Shown: positions 8,533-17,017 of the stretch, one piece after another
Layout of the letters: each line of letters opens with the position of its first letter
Numbering within the stretch: position 1 is the stretch's first letter
NCBI GenBank assembly: GCA_945890735.1
Contig: CAMDCZ010000001.1
Span: 1-64,000, forward strand
Source of the DNA: Bordetella parapertussis
Lineage (GTDB): Bacteria; Pseudomonadota; Gammaproteobacteria; Burkholderiales; Burkholderiaceae_C
Direction of reading: 5' to 3'
DNA: 64,000 bases
The notes under the pieces: generated by a model
Database searches by the model: none
Seen by the model: only the letters and a program-made list of their open reading frames with translations
Told to the model about the DNA's origin: nothing
Program-made: the position numbers and the translations under genes

Positions 8533-9242
8533 GCAACAGCCTGCTCGAGGTTCATGGCCTCAACACCTACTACGGTGCCAGCCACGTGCTGCGCAACCTG
8601 GACTTCAAGGTCGAGCGCGGACAAACCGTTGGCCTCATGGGCCGCAACGGCATGGGCAAGTCAACCTTGCTCAAAAGCATCACTGGCTTGGTCAAAGCCC
8701 AAAGTGGTGACATCAGCTTCCAGGCGCGGGCGATTCGAGGCCAAACGCCGTACGACATCGCCAACCAAGGCATGGCCTATGTGCCTGAAGGGCGCGGTAT
8801 TTTTGGCAACCTGAGCGTGCATGAAAACCTGGTGATGGCCGCACGCGCTGGTGTGCGTGGTCAACAAGACTGGACCTACCAACGGGTCTTGGACACCTTC
8901 CCTCGCTTGGGCGAGCGCCTGAGCCATGGCGGCCAGCAACTCAGTGGCGGCGAGCAGCAAATGCTCAGCATCGGTCGTGCCTTGATGACCAACCCTGATT
9001 TGCTGCTGTTGGATGAAGCCACGGAAGGTCTGGCACCTTTGATCGCCATGGATATTTGGCGCATTTGCGCACTCATTGCCAAGTCAGGCATCAGCACCGT
9101 GATCGTCGATAAAAACTGGCAGCACGTGACCCAAATCACCCAACACAACGTGATTTTGGTCAAGGGCGAAGTCGTTTTCCAAGGTTCCAGCGCCGACCTG
9201 CTGAGCCAGCCTGATGTCTTGAATCAACACCTCGGCGTTTGA
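8529..9242 (+). CDS. ABC transporter ATP-binding protein, LivF family
   Basis: A 237-residue ATPase. Walker A GRNGMGKST is near residue 38, signature LSGGEQQMLSIGRAL near 138, and Walker B LLLLDEATEGLAP. The switch position reads TVIVDKNW where most relatives have VEQN, so the Glu-Gln pair is replaced by Asp-Lys. It completes the five-component importer. The stop codon lies 2 nt before the pobA ATG. Confidence 0.9.
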   Translation: MSNSLLEVHGLNTYYGASHVLRNLDFKVERGQTVGLMGRNGMGKSTLLKSITGLVKAQSGDISFQARAIRGQTPYDIANQGMAYVPEGRGIFGNLSVHENLVMAARAGVRGQQDWTYQRVLDTFPRLGERLSHGGQQLSGGEQQMLSIGRALMTNPDLLLLDEATEGLAPLIAMDIWRICALIAKSGISTVIVDKNWQHVTQITQHNVILVKGEVVFQGSSADLLSQPDVLNQHLGV

Positions 9243-9244
9243 GC

Positions 9245-10441
9245 ATGTCCAACAGCCGCACCCAAGTCGCCATCATCGGCGCAGGCCCATCGGGCCTGTT
9301 GTTAGGTGCCTTGCTGCACAAAGCGGGCATCGACCACGTGATCATTGAAAGACAAAGCCCGGCATATGTGTTGGGCCGCATCCGCGCAGGCATCTTGGAA
9401 CAAGTGACCGTGGATCTCCTGCACGAAGCAGGTGTGGGTGCTGGTGTCGCCCATGGCGGCACGGTTCACCACAGCATCGAGCTGGTGTTCAAAAACACAC
9501 GTCATCCGATCGAAGTCACCCAGCTCACGGGCGGCAAAGTGGTGACGGCTTATGGGCAAACCGAGGTCACAAACGACTTGATGCAACAGCGCACCCACTT
9601 GGGCTTGCAGACCGTGTACGAGGCGCAAGACGTCCGCCTGGAAGGTTTTGATGGCACGACGCCTGCGGTCCATTACCAACAAGACGGTGTGTCACACGTC
9701 TTGCACTGTGAATTCATCGCTGGTTGCGACGGCTTTCATGGTGTGGCCAGGGCCAGTGTGCCCCCAAGCGCGATCACCGAGTATGAAAAGGTCTACCCCT
9801 TCGGCTGGTTGGGCGTGTTGGCAGATGTGCCGCCTGTTTCCAGCCATGCGATTGTGTACGCCAACAGCGACCGAGGCTTTGCGCTTTGCTCGATGCGCAG
9901 TATGACCCGCAGTCGTTACTACGTGCAGTGCCCTCTGACTGACAAGGTGGAGGATTGGTCTGACCAACGCTTTTGGGATGAACTGCGCAAGCGACTGGAC
10001 CCCGAGATGGCCGAGCGCATGGTGATTGGCCCTTCGATTGAGAAAAGCATTGCCCCGCTGCGCAGCTTTGTCGCCGAACCGATGCGCTTTGGGCGATTGT
10101 TTTTGGCGGGGGACGCGGCCCACATCGTGCCGCCCACCGGCGCCAAGGGGTTGAACTTGGCTGCCAGTGATGTGAAATACCTCAGCAGCGCCTTGATAGA
10201 ACATTTCATCGAGAAAAGCGATGCTGGCATTGATCACTATTCCCAGCGAGCCTTGGCCCGTATTTGGCGTGCCGAGCGTTTTTCCTGGTGGCTCACCACC
10301 TTGATGCACCGCTTCCCAGACAGCGCAGGCTTTGGGCAAAAAATGCAAGAGGCAGAGTTGGACTACCTGGTGCACAGCCAGGCCTTGTCTACCTCGTTGG
10401 CTGAAAACTATGTCGGGCTGCCCTTGGACTTTGCTGGCTGA
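9245..10441 (+). CDS. pobA: 4-hydroxybenzoate 3-monooxygenase
   Basis: A 398-residue flavoprotein that converts 4-hydroxybenzoate to protocatechuate with NADPH and O2. The N-terminal GAGPSG dinucleotide-binding motif is followed by YVLGRIRAG and GQTEV, and GDAAHIVPPTGAKGLNLAAS near residue 290 is the second FAD motif. The alignment remembered from Pseudomonas PobA is collinear to the end (SIAPLRSF, RFSWW, ENYVGLP). ATG 9245 is preferred; a TTG at 9239 overlapping livF would add two residues. No strong ribosome-binding site is visible, so coupling to the transporter gene is likely. Confidence 0.95.
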   Translation: MSNSRTQVAIIGAGPSGLLLGALLHKAGIDHVIIERQSPAYVLGRIRAGILEQVTVDLLHEAGVGAGVAHGGTVHHSIELVFKNTRHPIEVTQLTGGKVVTAYGQTEVTNDLMQQRTHLGLQTVYEAQDVRLEGFDGTTPAVHYQQDGVSHVLHCEFIAGCDGFHGVARASVPPSAITEYEKVYPFGWLGVLADVPPVSSHAIVYANSDRGFALCSMRSMTRSRYYVQCPLTDKVEDWSDQRFWDELRKRLDPEMAERMVIGPSIEKSIAPLRSFVAEPMRFGRLFLAGDAAHIVPPTGAKGLNLAASDVKYLSSALIEHFIEKSDAGIDHYSQRALARIWRAERFSWWLTTLMHRFPDSAGFGQKMQEAELDYLVHSQALSTSLAENYVGLPLDFAG

Positions 10442-10475
10442 CCGGGATCGGCCTTATATATATAGAGCAGAAAAA

Positions 10476-11435
10476 ATGTCCCAAGGAAAACCCCCTGTCC
10501 AAGCCACCGACAAAACCCTGTCTGGCGTTCGCATCCTGAGCGTGGCGCTCAACCTGCCCGGCCCCGCCGCCTTGATGCGCCTGGCCGACATGGGCGCCAA
10601 GTGCACCAAGCTCGAACCCTTGCCACCCAAGGACATGCCCAAAGGCAGCCCATCCGATCCCATGGGTTTGTATGCCCCCCATGCCTACACCGAACTGCAC
10701 AGCAGGGTCACAGTGGTCCAGGCAGACTTGAAAACCGACAAAGGCCAAGCCCAACTGGTCAAACGCTTGGCCAATACCGATGTGCTGCTGACCTCGTTTC
10801 GCCCTTCAGCCCTCAAAAAGCTGGGCATGGCTTGGCCTGACTTGCACGCCCAGTTTCCAGCCCTGAACATGGTGAGCATCGTCGGCTCCCCTGGTGCTGG
10901 GGCTGAAATCCCAGGGCATGACCTGACCTACCTGGCCGCCAACGGTTTGGTGAGCGGCCTGGCTCTGCCCGCCACCTTGTTCGCCGACATGGCGGGATCG
11001 CTTCAAGCCAGCGAGGCGGTACTCAAAGCGCTTTGGCAACGGGCAAAACCTGGCCGCAGCCAAGGCAAAGGCGTGTTTCACGAAGTGGCTTTGGAAGACG
11101 CGGCGGGCTATTTGGCCCTGCCCAGGCACTGGGGCTTGACCGCGCCCAAGGGTTCTGTCGGCGGTGTCCATGCCGGGTACCAGGTGTATCCATGCGCCAA
11201 TGGCCGGGTTGCAGTGGCCGCGCTTGAACCACACTTTGCCGCCAAGTTGCTCGAGGTTGCAGGCCTGGCTTCTGTGAAAAAACCTGCGGTACCCCATGCT
11301 TCCAAGCGCCGCGACCCGATGTTGCTGCCGGCCACCCGAGCCAAGCTGGCCGTGTATTTTGCTGGCCTGACACGCAAGCAGTTGGACAAACTGGCTGTCC
11401 AACATGACTTGCCTTTGATGAGCCTGCCTGCCTGA
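10476..11435 (+). CDS. CaiB/BaiF family CoA-transferase or racemase, short form
   Basis: A 319-residue family III CoA-transferase/alpha-methylacyl-CoA racemase-like protein. The opening LSGVRILSVALNLPGPAALM, the TDVLLTSFRPSALKKLG segment and GHDLTYLAANGL (the last containing the conserved catalytic Asp) identify the family. At 319 residues it is shorter than usual members of about 360-400, the missing part being toward the C-terminal domain. The ATG follows an A-rich stretch 34 nt after pobA, after an unusual TTATATATATAG run. The substrate is unknown; the neighbourhood suggests an aromatic or ring-cleavage acyl-CoA. Confidence 0.75.
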   Translation: MSQGKPPVQATDKTLSGVRILSVALNLPGPAALMRLADMGAKCTKLEPLPPKDMPKGSPSDPMGLYAPHAYTELHSRVTVVQADLKTDKGQAQLVKRLANTDVLLTSFRPSALKKLGMAWPDLHAQFPALNMVSIVGSPGAGAEIPGHDLTYLAANGLVSGLALPATLFADMAGSLQASEAVLKALWQRAKPGRSQGKGVFHEVALEDAAGYLALPRHWGLTAPKGSVGGVHAGYQVYPCANGRVAVAALEPHFAAKLLEVAGLASVKKPAVPHASKRRDPMLLPATRAKLAVYFAGLTRKQLDKLAVQHDLPLMSLPA

Positions 11436-11530
11436 AACAGGGTTGGTGTGACCAGCGTCATGACGAAGGTGTCAATTTGACTGGCATCTTTATTGCTTTT
11501 CCTGAAAAATTTCATTTCAAGGAATACAGC

Positions 11531-11815
11531 ATGACACCCCACACCTCATTGGTTATCTACAACACCACCATGTCTCCCCAAGAGCTGATCGCCAAAGCCG
11601 AGCAACTCGACCATGCTGGCCAAACCCATGAAGCCCTGGAGTTGTACCGCCACTGGTTGAAGCACGACCGCAGCCACAACAAATACTCGGTCTGGTTCAA
11701 CTACGGCTGGTTGCTGCAAAAACAAAACCTGCAAGAAGAAGCCTCACAAGCCTACGACCAGGTGATCCACTGCTATGCAGACCACTTATCGAGCACGACC
11801 GCTGCTTACGCTTAA
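11531..11815 (+). pseudogene. truncated TPR protein, N-terminal remnant
   Basis: A 94-residue ORF with a reasonable ribosome-binding site (AAGGAA). It contains about one and a half tetratricopeptide units (ELIAKAEQLDHAGQTHEALE and FNYGWLLQKQNLQEEASQAY). The opening strongly resembles the N-terminus of the long TPR/SPINDLY-type glycosyltransferases of this bacterial group, but it stops right after the second helix pair and no continuation is seen before the convergent gene at 11873. I read it as a remnant. A functional single-domain TPR peptide is the alternative. Confidence 0.5.
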
Positions 11816-11872
11816 AGCCAACAAGCTGTTTGACCGCCGCTTGCATGGCTGACACGCAAGCGACGCAGTCCA

Positions 11873-14173
11873 TCAGCGGGTCTTTTTAGGCGGCAAACCG
11901 GTGTGTTGGGTCAGGATTTTGCCGGGCGCAGCCTTCACCCGCCCTTGTGTCACCGGAGAGGTTTTTGCGGCGGCGGAGGTGCTGTTTTTGCGACGACTGC
12001 TGGTGTAGCCCTCGGTGTTGAGCGGCTGAAATCGCGGGATCAAATGCTGTTTGCCGTTGCCAATCAGGTCCGCGTGTCCCATGGCTTTCAAGGCCTCGCG
12101 CAACAGCGGCCAGTTGTTCGGGTCGTGGTAGCGCAAAAACGCCTTGTGCAATCGACGACGCTTTTCGCCACGCACGATATCGACCGCCTCACTCTCGCGC
12201 CCGACCCGCTTCAAAGGGTTCTTGCCAGAGTGATACATCGCCGTGGCCGTGGCCATGGGGCTCGGATAAAACGTCTGCACCTGGTCGGCGCGAAAACCGT
12301 TCTTCTTTAACCAAACCGCCAGATGCATCATGTCCTCATCGCGGGTGCCGGGGTGCGCTGCGATGAAGTAGGGAATCAGGTATTGCTTTTTGCCCGCTTC
12401 GGCGCTGTACTTGTCAAACATCTGCTTGAAGCGGTCGTAGCTGCCAATGCCTGGCTTCATCATCATCGACAGCGGGCTGCCTTCGGTGTGCTCGGGCGCG
12501 ATTTTCAAATAGCCGCCCACATGGTGCTGCACCAACTCTTTCACATACTCGGGGCTTTCCACCGCCAGGTCATAACGCAGGCCTGAACCGATCAAGATTT
12601 TTTTCACGCCACGCAAGGCACGCGCTTTGCGGTAGAGCTGGATCAGCGGCGCATGGCTGGTGTTGAGGTTTTGGCAAATGCCGGGGAACACACAACTGGG
12701 TTTGCGACACGCGGCTTCAATCTCAGGCGTTTTGCAGCCGATGCGGTACATGTTGGCTGTCGGACCGCCCAAGTCACTCACCACACCGGTGAAGCCAGGG
12801 ACCTTGTCGCGGATGTCTTCAATCTCGCGCAGGATGGATGCTTCGCTGCGGCTTTGGATGATGCGGCCTTCGTGTTCGGTGATCGAGCAAAACGTGCACC
12901 CACCAAAGCAGCCGCGCATGATGTTGACGCTGAAGCGGATCATCTCCCAGGCAGGGATTTTGGTCTCACCATCGTGACCGCCTTGCGCATCCGCATAACT
13001 CGGATGCGGGCTACGGGCATACGGCAGATCGAACACATGGTCCATTTCAGCCGTGGTGAGCGGAATGGGCGGCGGGTTGATCCAGACATCGCGAGCCGTC
13101 CGCCCTTCGCCATGCGCTTGCACCAAGGCGCGGGCGTTGCCCGGGTTGGTCTCCAAGTGCAGCACACGGTTGGCGTGGGCGTAGAGCACCGGGTCGCTCT
13201 TGACCTGCTCGTAGCTGGGCAAACGGATGACCGAGCGGTCGCGCGGTGGCACTTTCAGCTTGCCCAGGCGCAGCGCGGGGTTGGGCACAAATGTCAGCGG
13301 TGATGTGGTGAAGTTGGCCGCATCCGCCACGGCTTGTGCTTCGTCTTCACGCGCACAGGTTTCGCCTTGCGCTTTGGCCTGGTCGCTCACCATCAGGTAG
13401 GGATTCACATGGGCTTCAATCCGCCCGGGCGTGTCCACCTCGGTGCTGTCAATCTCAAACCAATCCTCAGGGGTTTGACGCACCATGAACGCGGTGCCGC
13501 GCACATCGGTGATCTCGGCGATGGGTTCTTTGGCGGCGATGCGGTGTGCCACTTCCACCAGCGCACGTTCGGCGTTGCCATACAACAGCAAATCCGCTTT
13601 GGCGTCAATCAGGATGGCGCGGCGCACCTTGTCTTGCCAATAGTCGTAATGCGCAATGCGGCGCAACGATGCTTCGATGCCGCCAATGATGATCGGCACT
13701 TCAGGGTAAGCCTCGCGGCAACGTTGGCTGTAGACCAACACACTGCGGTCGGGCCGCTTGCCGCCCACACCGCCTGGCGTATAGGCATCATCGCTGCGGA
13801 TTTTGCGGTCCGCGGTGTAGCGGTTGATCATGGAGTCCATGTTGCCCGCGGTCACACCGAAAAACAAATTGGGTTTGCCCAAAGCCTCAAAGGGCTCTGC
13901 GCTGTGCCATTCGGGCTGGGCGATGATGCCCACGCGAAAACCTTGGGCTTCCAACATGCGCCCAATCACGGCCATGCCAAAACTGGGGTGGTCGACATAG
14001 GCGTCGCCAGTGACCAAAATGATGTCGCAACTGTCCCAGCCCAGCTGCGTCATTTCGGCGCGGCTCATCGGCAAAAAGGGTGCCGTGCCAAAACGTGCCG
14101 CCCAGTATTTGCGGTAACTGGTCAGGGGCTTGGCGGCGCGTTGAAAAAAGGAGACGTCCAGGGGGGCATTCAT
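11873..14173 (-). CDS. YgiQ family radical SAM protein
   Basis: A 766-residue protein of the UPF0313/YgiQ family. The radical SAM cluster motif CxxxCxxC appears as RGCFGGCTFCSITEHEG near residue 422, preceded by the YgiQ-type N-terminal domain (SCDIILVTGDAYVDHPSFG) and followed by a basic, Ser/Lys/Pro-rich tail. The three cysteines should ligate a 4Fe-4S cluster that cleaves SAM. The reaction is not known for the family. The gene is monocistronic here, between a TPR remnant and the toxin-antitoxin pair. Confidence 0.9.
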   Translation of the reverse strand: MNAPLDVSFFQRAAKPLTSYRKYWAARFGTAPFLPMSRAEMTQLGWDSCDIILVTGDAYVDHPSFGMAVIGRMLEAQGFRVGIIAQPEWHSAEPFEALGKPNLFFGVTAGNMDSMINRYTADRKIRSDDAYTPGGVGGKRPDRSVLVYSQRCREAYPEVPIIIGGIEASLRRIAHYDYWQDKVRRAILIDAKADLLLYGNAERALVEVAHRIAAKEPIAEITDVRGTAFMVRQTPEDWFEIDSTEVDTPGRIEAHVNPYLMVSDQAKAQGETCAREDEAQAVADAANFTTSPLTFVPNPALRLGKLKVPPRDRSVIRLPSYEQVKSDPVLYAHANRVLHLETNPGNARALVQAHGEGRTARDVWINPPPIPLTTAEMDHVFDLPYARSPHPSYADAQGGHDGETKIPAWEMIRFSVNIMRGCFGGCTFCSITEHEGRIIQSRSEASILREIEDIRDKVPGFTGVVSDLGGPTANMYRIGCKTPEIEAACRKPSCVFPGICQNLNTSHAPLIQLYRKARALRGVKKILIGSGLRYDLAVESPEYVKELVQHHVGGYLKIAPEHTEGSPLSMMMKPGIGSYDRFKQMFDKYSAEAGKKQYLIPYFIAAHPGTRDEDMMHLAVWLKKNGFRADQVQTFYPSPMATATAMYHSGKNPLKRVGRESEAVDIVRGEKRRRLHKAFLRYHDPNNWPLLREALKAMGHADLIGNGKQHLIPRFQPLNTEGYTSSRRKNSTSAAAKTSPVTQGRVKAAPGKILTQHTGLPPKKTR

Positions 14174-14324
14174 CAGCCCTCGATTCTAGTTGGCGGGCCT
14201 GCTTTGAAGGACTGACAAGGAAAATGGCCTTGCACTGCCTGGGCATGCTGCGCCAAAGGCGTGATATCCGCAGGAGCTTGTTACAACAAACATGGTTGCC
14301 GCAACAAGGAGCGCCATGATGATT

Positions 14325-14714
14325 TCAAGCCTGAACCACCACGGCTTCAAACCACTCTGCAAGCGCTACCTCTGACAGACGCCCATCGGCCAAGGCCATG
14401 AAAGTTTGGTACAGGTTGTCAGGTGTGGCCGTCACGCGGCACCCATTCAAAGACAAAAACAGCATGCTCACCACAAAGGCCGTGCGCTTGTTGCCATCCA
14501 CGAAAGGATGGTTTCTGGCAATGCCAAAGGCATAACTGGCTGCCAACTCAGGCAAAGTGGCAGCCCCTTTGCTGTAGGTGAACAAATGCAGCGGTTTAGC
14601 CAAGGCCGAGGCCAATAGTCCTGCATCGCGCATGCCCATGCCGCCGCCGTGCTCAGCCAGTTGCCGTTTGTGAATGGCTTGCACCACGTCAGGCCGCACC
14701 CATTGAGGTTGCAT
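14325..14714 (-). CDS. Doc-type Fic-domain toxin (death-on-curing)
   Basis: A 129-residue Fic-fold protein of the Doc type. The active loop reads HPFVDGNKRTAF, matching the Fic motif H-x-F-x-D/E-G-N-K-R, with the catalytic His and the phosphate-binding Lys/Arg present. By family, Doc proteins phosphorylate EF-Tu and stop translation. It lies 3 nt downstream of an AbrB/MazE-type antitoxin gene, the usual toxin-second order. The motif is intact, so the toxin is predicted active. Confidence 0.88.
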   Translation of the reverse strand: MQPQWVRPDVVQAIHKRQLAEHGGGMGMRDAGLLASALAKPLHLFTYSKGAATLPELAASYAFGIARNHPFVDGNKRTAFVVSMLFLSLNGCRVTATPDNLYQTFMALADGRLSEVALAEWFEAVVVQA

Positions 14715-14717
14715 CGC

Positions 14718-14945
14718 TTACTCGGCCAGTTTTTTCAACACATCGCGGTTGAGACGCATGATGTCCTCCGCTGCATCCATTTGTGCTGCGAAATCAGGCC
14801 GATAAGACGTGAGTTCAATGCCATCAGGCGTCTCCACCACATACAGCGTGTCGCCCTTCTCCACCCTGAGTTTGCTTAAGATGTCTTTGGGCAAGACCAC
14901 GCCAACCGAATTGCCAATGTTGGTAAGTTTCAAGGTGTTGATCAT
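14718..14945 (-). CDS. AbrB/MazE-type antitoxin
   Basis: A 75-residue protein with an N-terminal swapped-hairpin AbrB DNA-binding domain (LTNIGNSVGVVLPKDILSKL) and a C-terminal acidic/helical tail expected to bind the toxin. ATG 14945 is preceded by AAGGAACAC, a good ribosome-binding site; the in-frame ATGs further upstream lie in the likely promoter. Proteins of this kind repress their own operon, and a perfect inverted repeat sits just upstream at 14973-14988. Confidence 0.85.
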   Translation of the reverse strand: MINTLKLTNIGNSVGVVLPKDILSKLRVEKGDTLYVVETPDGIELTSYRPDFAAQMDAAEDIMRLNRDVLKKLAE

Positions 14946-14972
14946 GTGTGTTCCTTGGTATTTTGCGAAGTG

Positions 14973-14988
14973 TATAACATCCGTTATA
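14973..14988. promoter_or_regulatory. palindromic operator candidate of the toxin-antitoxin operon
   Basis: TATAAC-atcc-GTTATA is a perfect 6-bp inverted repeat 27 nt upstream of the antitoxin ATG, and it overlaps a plausible minus-strand -10 (TTATAC). Its place and symmetry suit autorepression by the AbrB-type antitoxin. It also lies only about 35 nt from the divergent chromate transporter gene. Confidence 0.5.
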
Positions 14989-15022
14989 ACCATCAAATGA
15001 TTTTTTCAATTGAAATCTGACA

Positions 15023-15589
15023 ATGACCAACCTGCCCCGCTCCCGCACCGACTTGTTTTTGTCCTTCACCTGGCTGGGCCTGCAAGGCTTTGGCGGTGTG
15101 TTGGCGGTGGTGCAACGCGAAATCGTCGACCGCAAACAATGGATGAGCTTGTCGGAATTCGCCGAAGAATGGGCGCTGGCGCAAACCCTGCCCGGCCCCA
15201 ACGTGGTCAACCTGTCGGTCATGTTTGGCGGCAAACACTTTGGCCCCAGCGGTGCCTTTGCCGCACTCAGCGGTTTGCTGTTCTTTCCTGGCCTGTTGAT
15301 GTTGGCCATCGTCTTCACCTTCCAAGCCTTTGCCGATGTGCCCTGGGTGGCATCGGCCCTGCATGGCATGGGCGTGGCAGCAGCAGGCATGGTGATGGCG
15401 GCGGGTTGGCGCTTCATGCCCACCTTGCGTCAGCACCCCATCGGGTTTCCGTTGGCGCTGGGTTTGGCAGCCCTGAGTTTTGCGCTGGCGGCTTTGGTGC
15501 ATTGGCCCTTGGCGCATGTGATTGCCTTGGTGGGCAGTGTGTCGTGTGGCCTCACCTGGTGGCGCTTGGTTCCAAAGGACGCGTCATGA
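15023..15589 (+). CDS. chromate transporter, first half (ChrA family)
   Basis: A 188-residue membrane protein, a single CHR domain. The conserved N-terminal LGLQGFGGVLAVVQREIV and LAQTLPGPNVVNLSVMFG are visible. Short CHR proteins work as pairs with opposite topology; the partner is the next gene. The predicted role is chromate efflux, although many members have untested substrates. Confidence 0.85.
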   Translation: MTNLPRSRTDLFLSFTWLGLQGFGGVLAVVQREIVDRKQWMSLSEFAEEWALAQTLPGPNVVNLSVMFGGKHFGPSGAFAALSGLLFFPGLLMLAIVFTFQAFADVPWVASALHGMGVAAAGMVMAAGWRFMPTLRQHPIGFPLALGLAALSFALAALVHWPLAHVIALVGSVSCGLTWWRLVPKDAS

Positions 15590-15623
15590 GTTGGTCCTTG
15601 TGCTTCACACAGAAAGTGGCAGC

Positions 15624-16205
15624 ATGACTTGGCAACTCTGGCTCGATCTGCATTTGCATTTCTGCATGTTGTCGCTGCTGGCGGTGGGTGGTGCCTTGGC
15701 CATCATTCCCGAGATGCACCGCTATTTGGTGAGCGACTTGCAACTCATGAGCGAAACCGCGTTCAGCCAATCAGTCACGCTGTCGCAAATTGCCCCGGGA
15801 CCGAACATTTTGTTGGTCGCTGTCATGGGTTGGAACATCGGATCGCAAGCCGCCGGTGGGTTGGAAGCCGGTGTGGCGGCCATTGCATTTGGCTTGTTCA
15901 TGGCACTGAGCTTGCTGGCCTCTGCGGTACTGCCCTCCTCGCTGCTGAGCTATTTCATGGTGAAGTGGTTGCAAGTTCACCAACATGCACGCGGTGTGCG
16001 GGCCTTCAAAGCCGGCATGGTCCCCTTGGTGATGGGCCTGATGCTGTCAGCGGGATGGTTGTTGCAAACGGCGAGCAATCCGCCAACAGATTGGCGCTTG
16101 TTGCTGATCTGCGGCCTCAGCATGGTGTTGGTGTTGAAAACCCGCGTGCACCTGCTGTGGCTGATGTTGGGAGGTGCCGTGTTGGGTGCCTTGCTGGGTT
16201 TGTGA
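15624..16205 (+). CDS. chromate transporter, second half (ChrA family)
   Basis: A 193-residue CHR-domain membrane protein. ATG 15624 lies 34 nt after the partner gene; the open frame extends upstream but overlaps it. The conserved segment SQIAPGPNILLVAVMGWNIG mirrors the PGPN motif of the first half, as expected for the two-gene form of ChrA. Confidence 0.85.
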   Translation: MTWQLWLDLHLHFCMLSLLAVGGALAIIPEMHRYLVSDLQLMSETAFSQSVTLSQIAPGPNILLVAVMGWNIGSQAAGGLEAGVAAIAFGLFMALSLLASAVLPSSLLSYFMVKWLQVHQHARGVRAFKAGMVPLVMGLMLSAGWLLQTASNPPTDWRLLLICGLSMVLVLKTRVHLLWLMLGGAVLGALLGL

Positions 16206-16253
16206 CGTCCATCGCACCGCAGTCACATCCGTTGTGCATAGCAATCAACGGTT

Positions 16254-17003
16254 TCAAGGCACCGATCTTTGACGCACGGTCTCGTACAAGCAGATACCAC
16301 TGGCCACCGACACATTCAAACTCTCGACACCCCCGGCCATGGGAATGCGAACGAGTTGATCGCAGGTTTTGCGCGTCAATTGACGCATGCCATCGCCCTC
16401 GGCACCCAAGACCCACGCCGTTGAAACCTTCAGGTCCACGTCGTAAAGCGTTTGCGGCGCATCGTCGCTGGTGCCGGTGATCCAGATGTTGCGTTCCTTG
16501 AGTTCGTTCAGGGTCCGGGCCAAGTTGGTCACCATGAAATAAGGCACGGTCTCCGCCGCACCGCTGGCCACCTTGGCCACGGTAGCGTTGATGCCAACGG
16601 CATGGTCTTTCGGCGCGATGACCGCGTGCACCCCCGCGCCATCGGCCACACGCAAACACGCACCCAGGTTGTGTGGGTCGGTGATGCCGTCGAGCACCAA
16701 AATCAAGGCAGGCACACCTGAGGGCAAGGCTTCCAAACATTCATCGAGCGATTTGGCGATGTCAATCGCATACACCCTCGCCACCACACCTTGGTGTCCG
16801 TGGCTGCCTGCGAGTTGCGCCAAGCGTGGGCCGTCTGCCTCCACCAATTTGACCTTGGCCTCTTTGGCGCGTTCTTGAAACTGGCGCATGCGTGCGTCGC
16901 GCCGGCTTGGGTCGATGAACACCTCGATGACGGAGGCAGGCGTGGTTTTCAGCCGCACCCCCACGGCGTGAAAACCAAACAAAACTTTGATGGGGCTGTT
17001 CAT
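16254..17003 (-). CDS. rlmB: 23S rRNA (guanosine-2'-O-)-methyltransferase RlmB
   Basis: A 249-residue SPOUT-class methyltransferase expected to methylate G2251 of 23S rRNA using SAM. An N-terminal substrate-binding domain opens with LFGFHAVGVRL, followed by the three SPOUT motifs: DGITDPHNLGACLRVADG, AWVLGAEGDGMRQLT and IPMAGGVESLNVSVASGI. The last forms the trefoil knot. ATG 17003 gives the standard N-terminus. It is the last gene of the long minus-strand unit, 14 nt after the enoyl-CoA hydratase-like gene. Confidence 0.93.
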   Translation of the reverse strand: MNSPIKVLFGFHAVGVRLKTTPASVIEVFIDPSRRDARMRQFQERAKEAKVKLVEADGPRLAQLAGSHGHQGVVARVYAIDIAKSLDECLEALPSGVPALILVLDGITDPHNLGACLRVADGAGVHAVIAPKDHAVGINATVAKVASGAAETVPYFMVTNLARTLNELKERNIWITGTSDDAPQTLYDVDLKVSTAWVLGAEGDGMRQLTRKTCDQLVRIPMAGGVESLNVSVASGICLYETVRQRSVP

Positions 17004-17017
17004 GGCGTTCCCAGAGG

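Noticed and set aside
10455..10466. TTATATATATAG run before the CaiB-type gene as a promoter
   Set aside because: No -35 at a suitable distance was found and the gene is closely spaced with pobA; mentioned only as odd composition.
13334..14215. Plus-strand frame of 293 codons opposite ygiQ
   Set aside because: Antisense shadow of a well-supported gene; His/Gly-rich composition without motifs.
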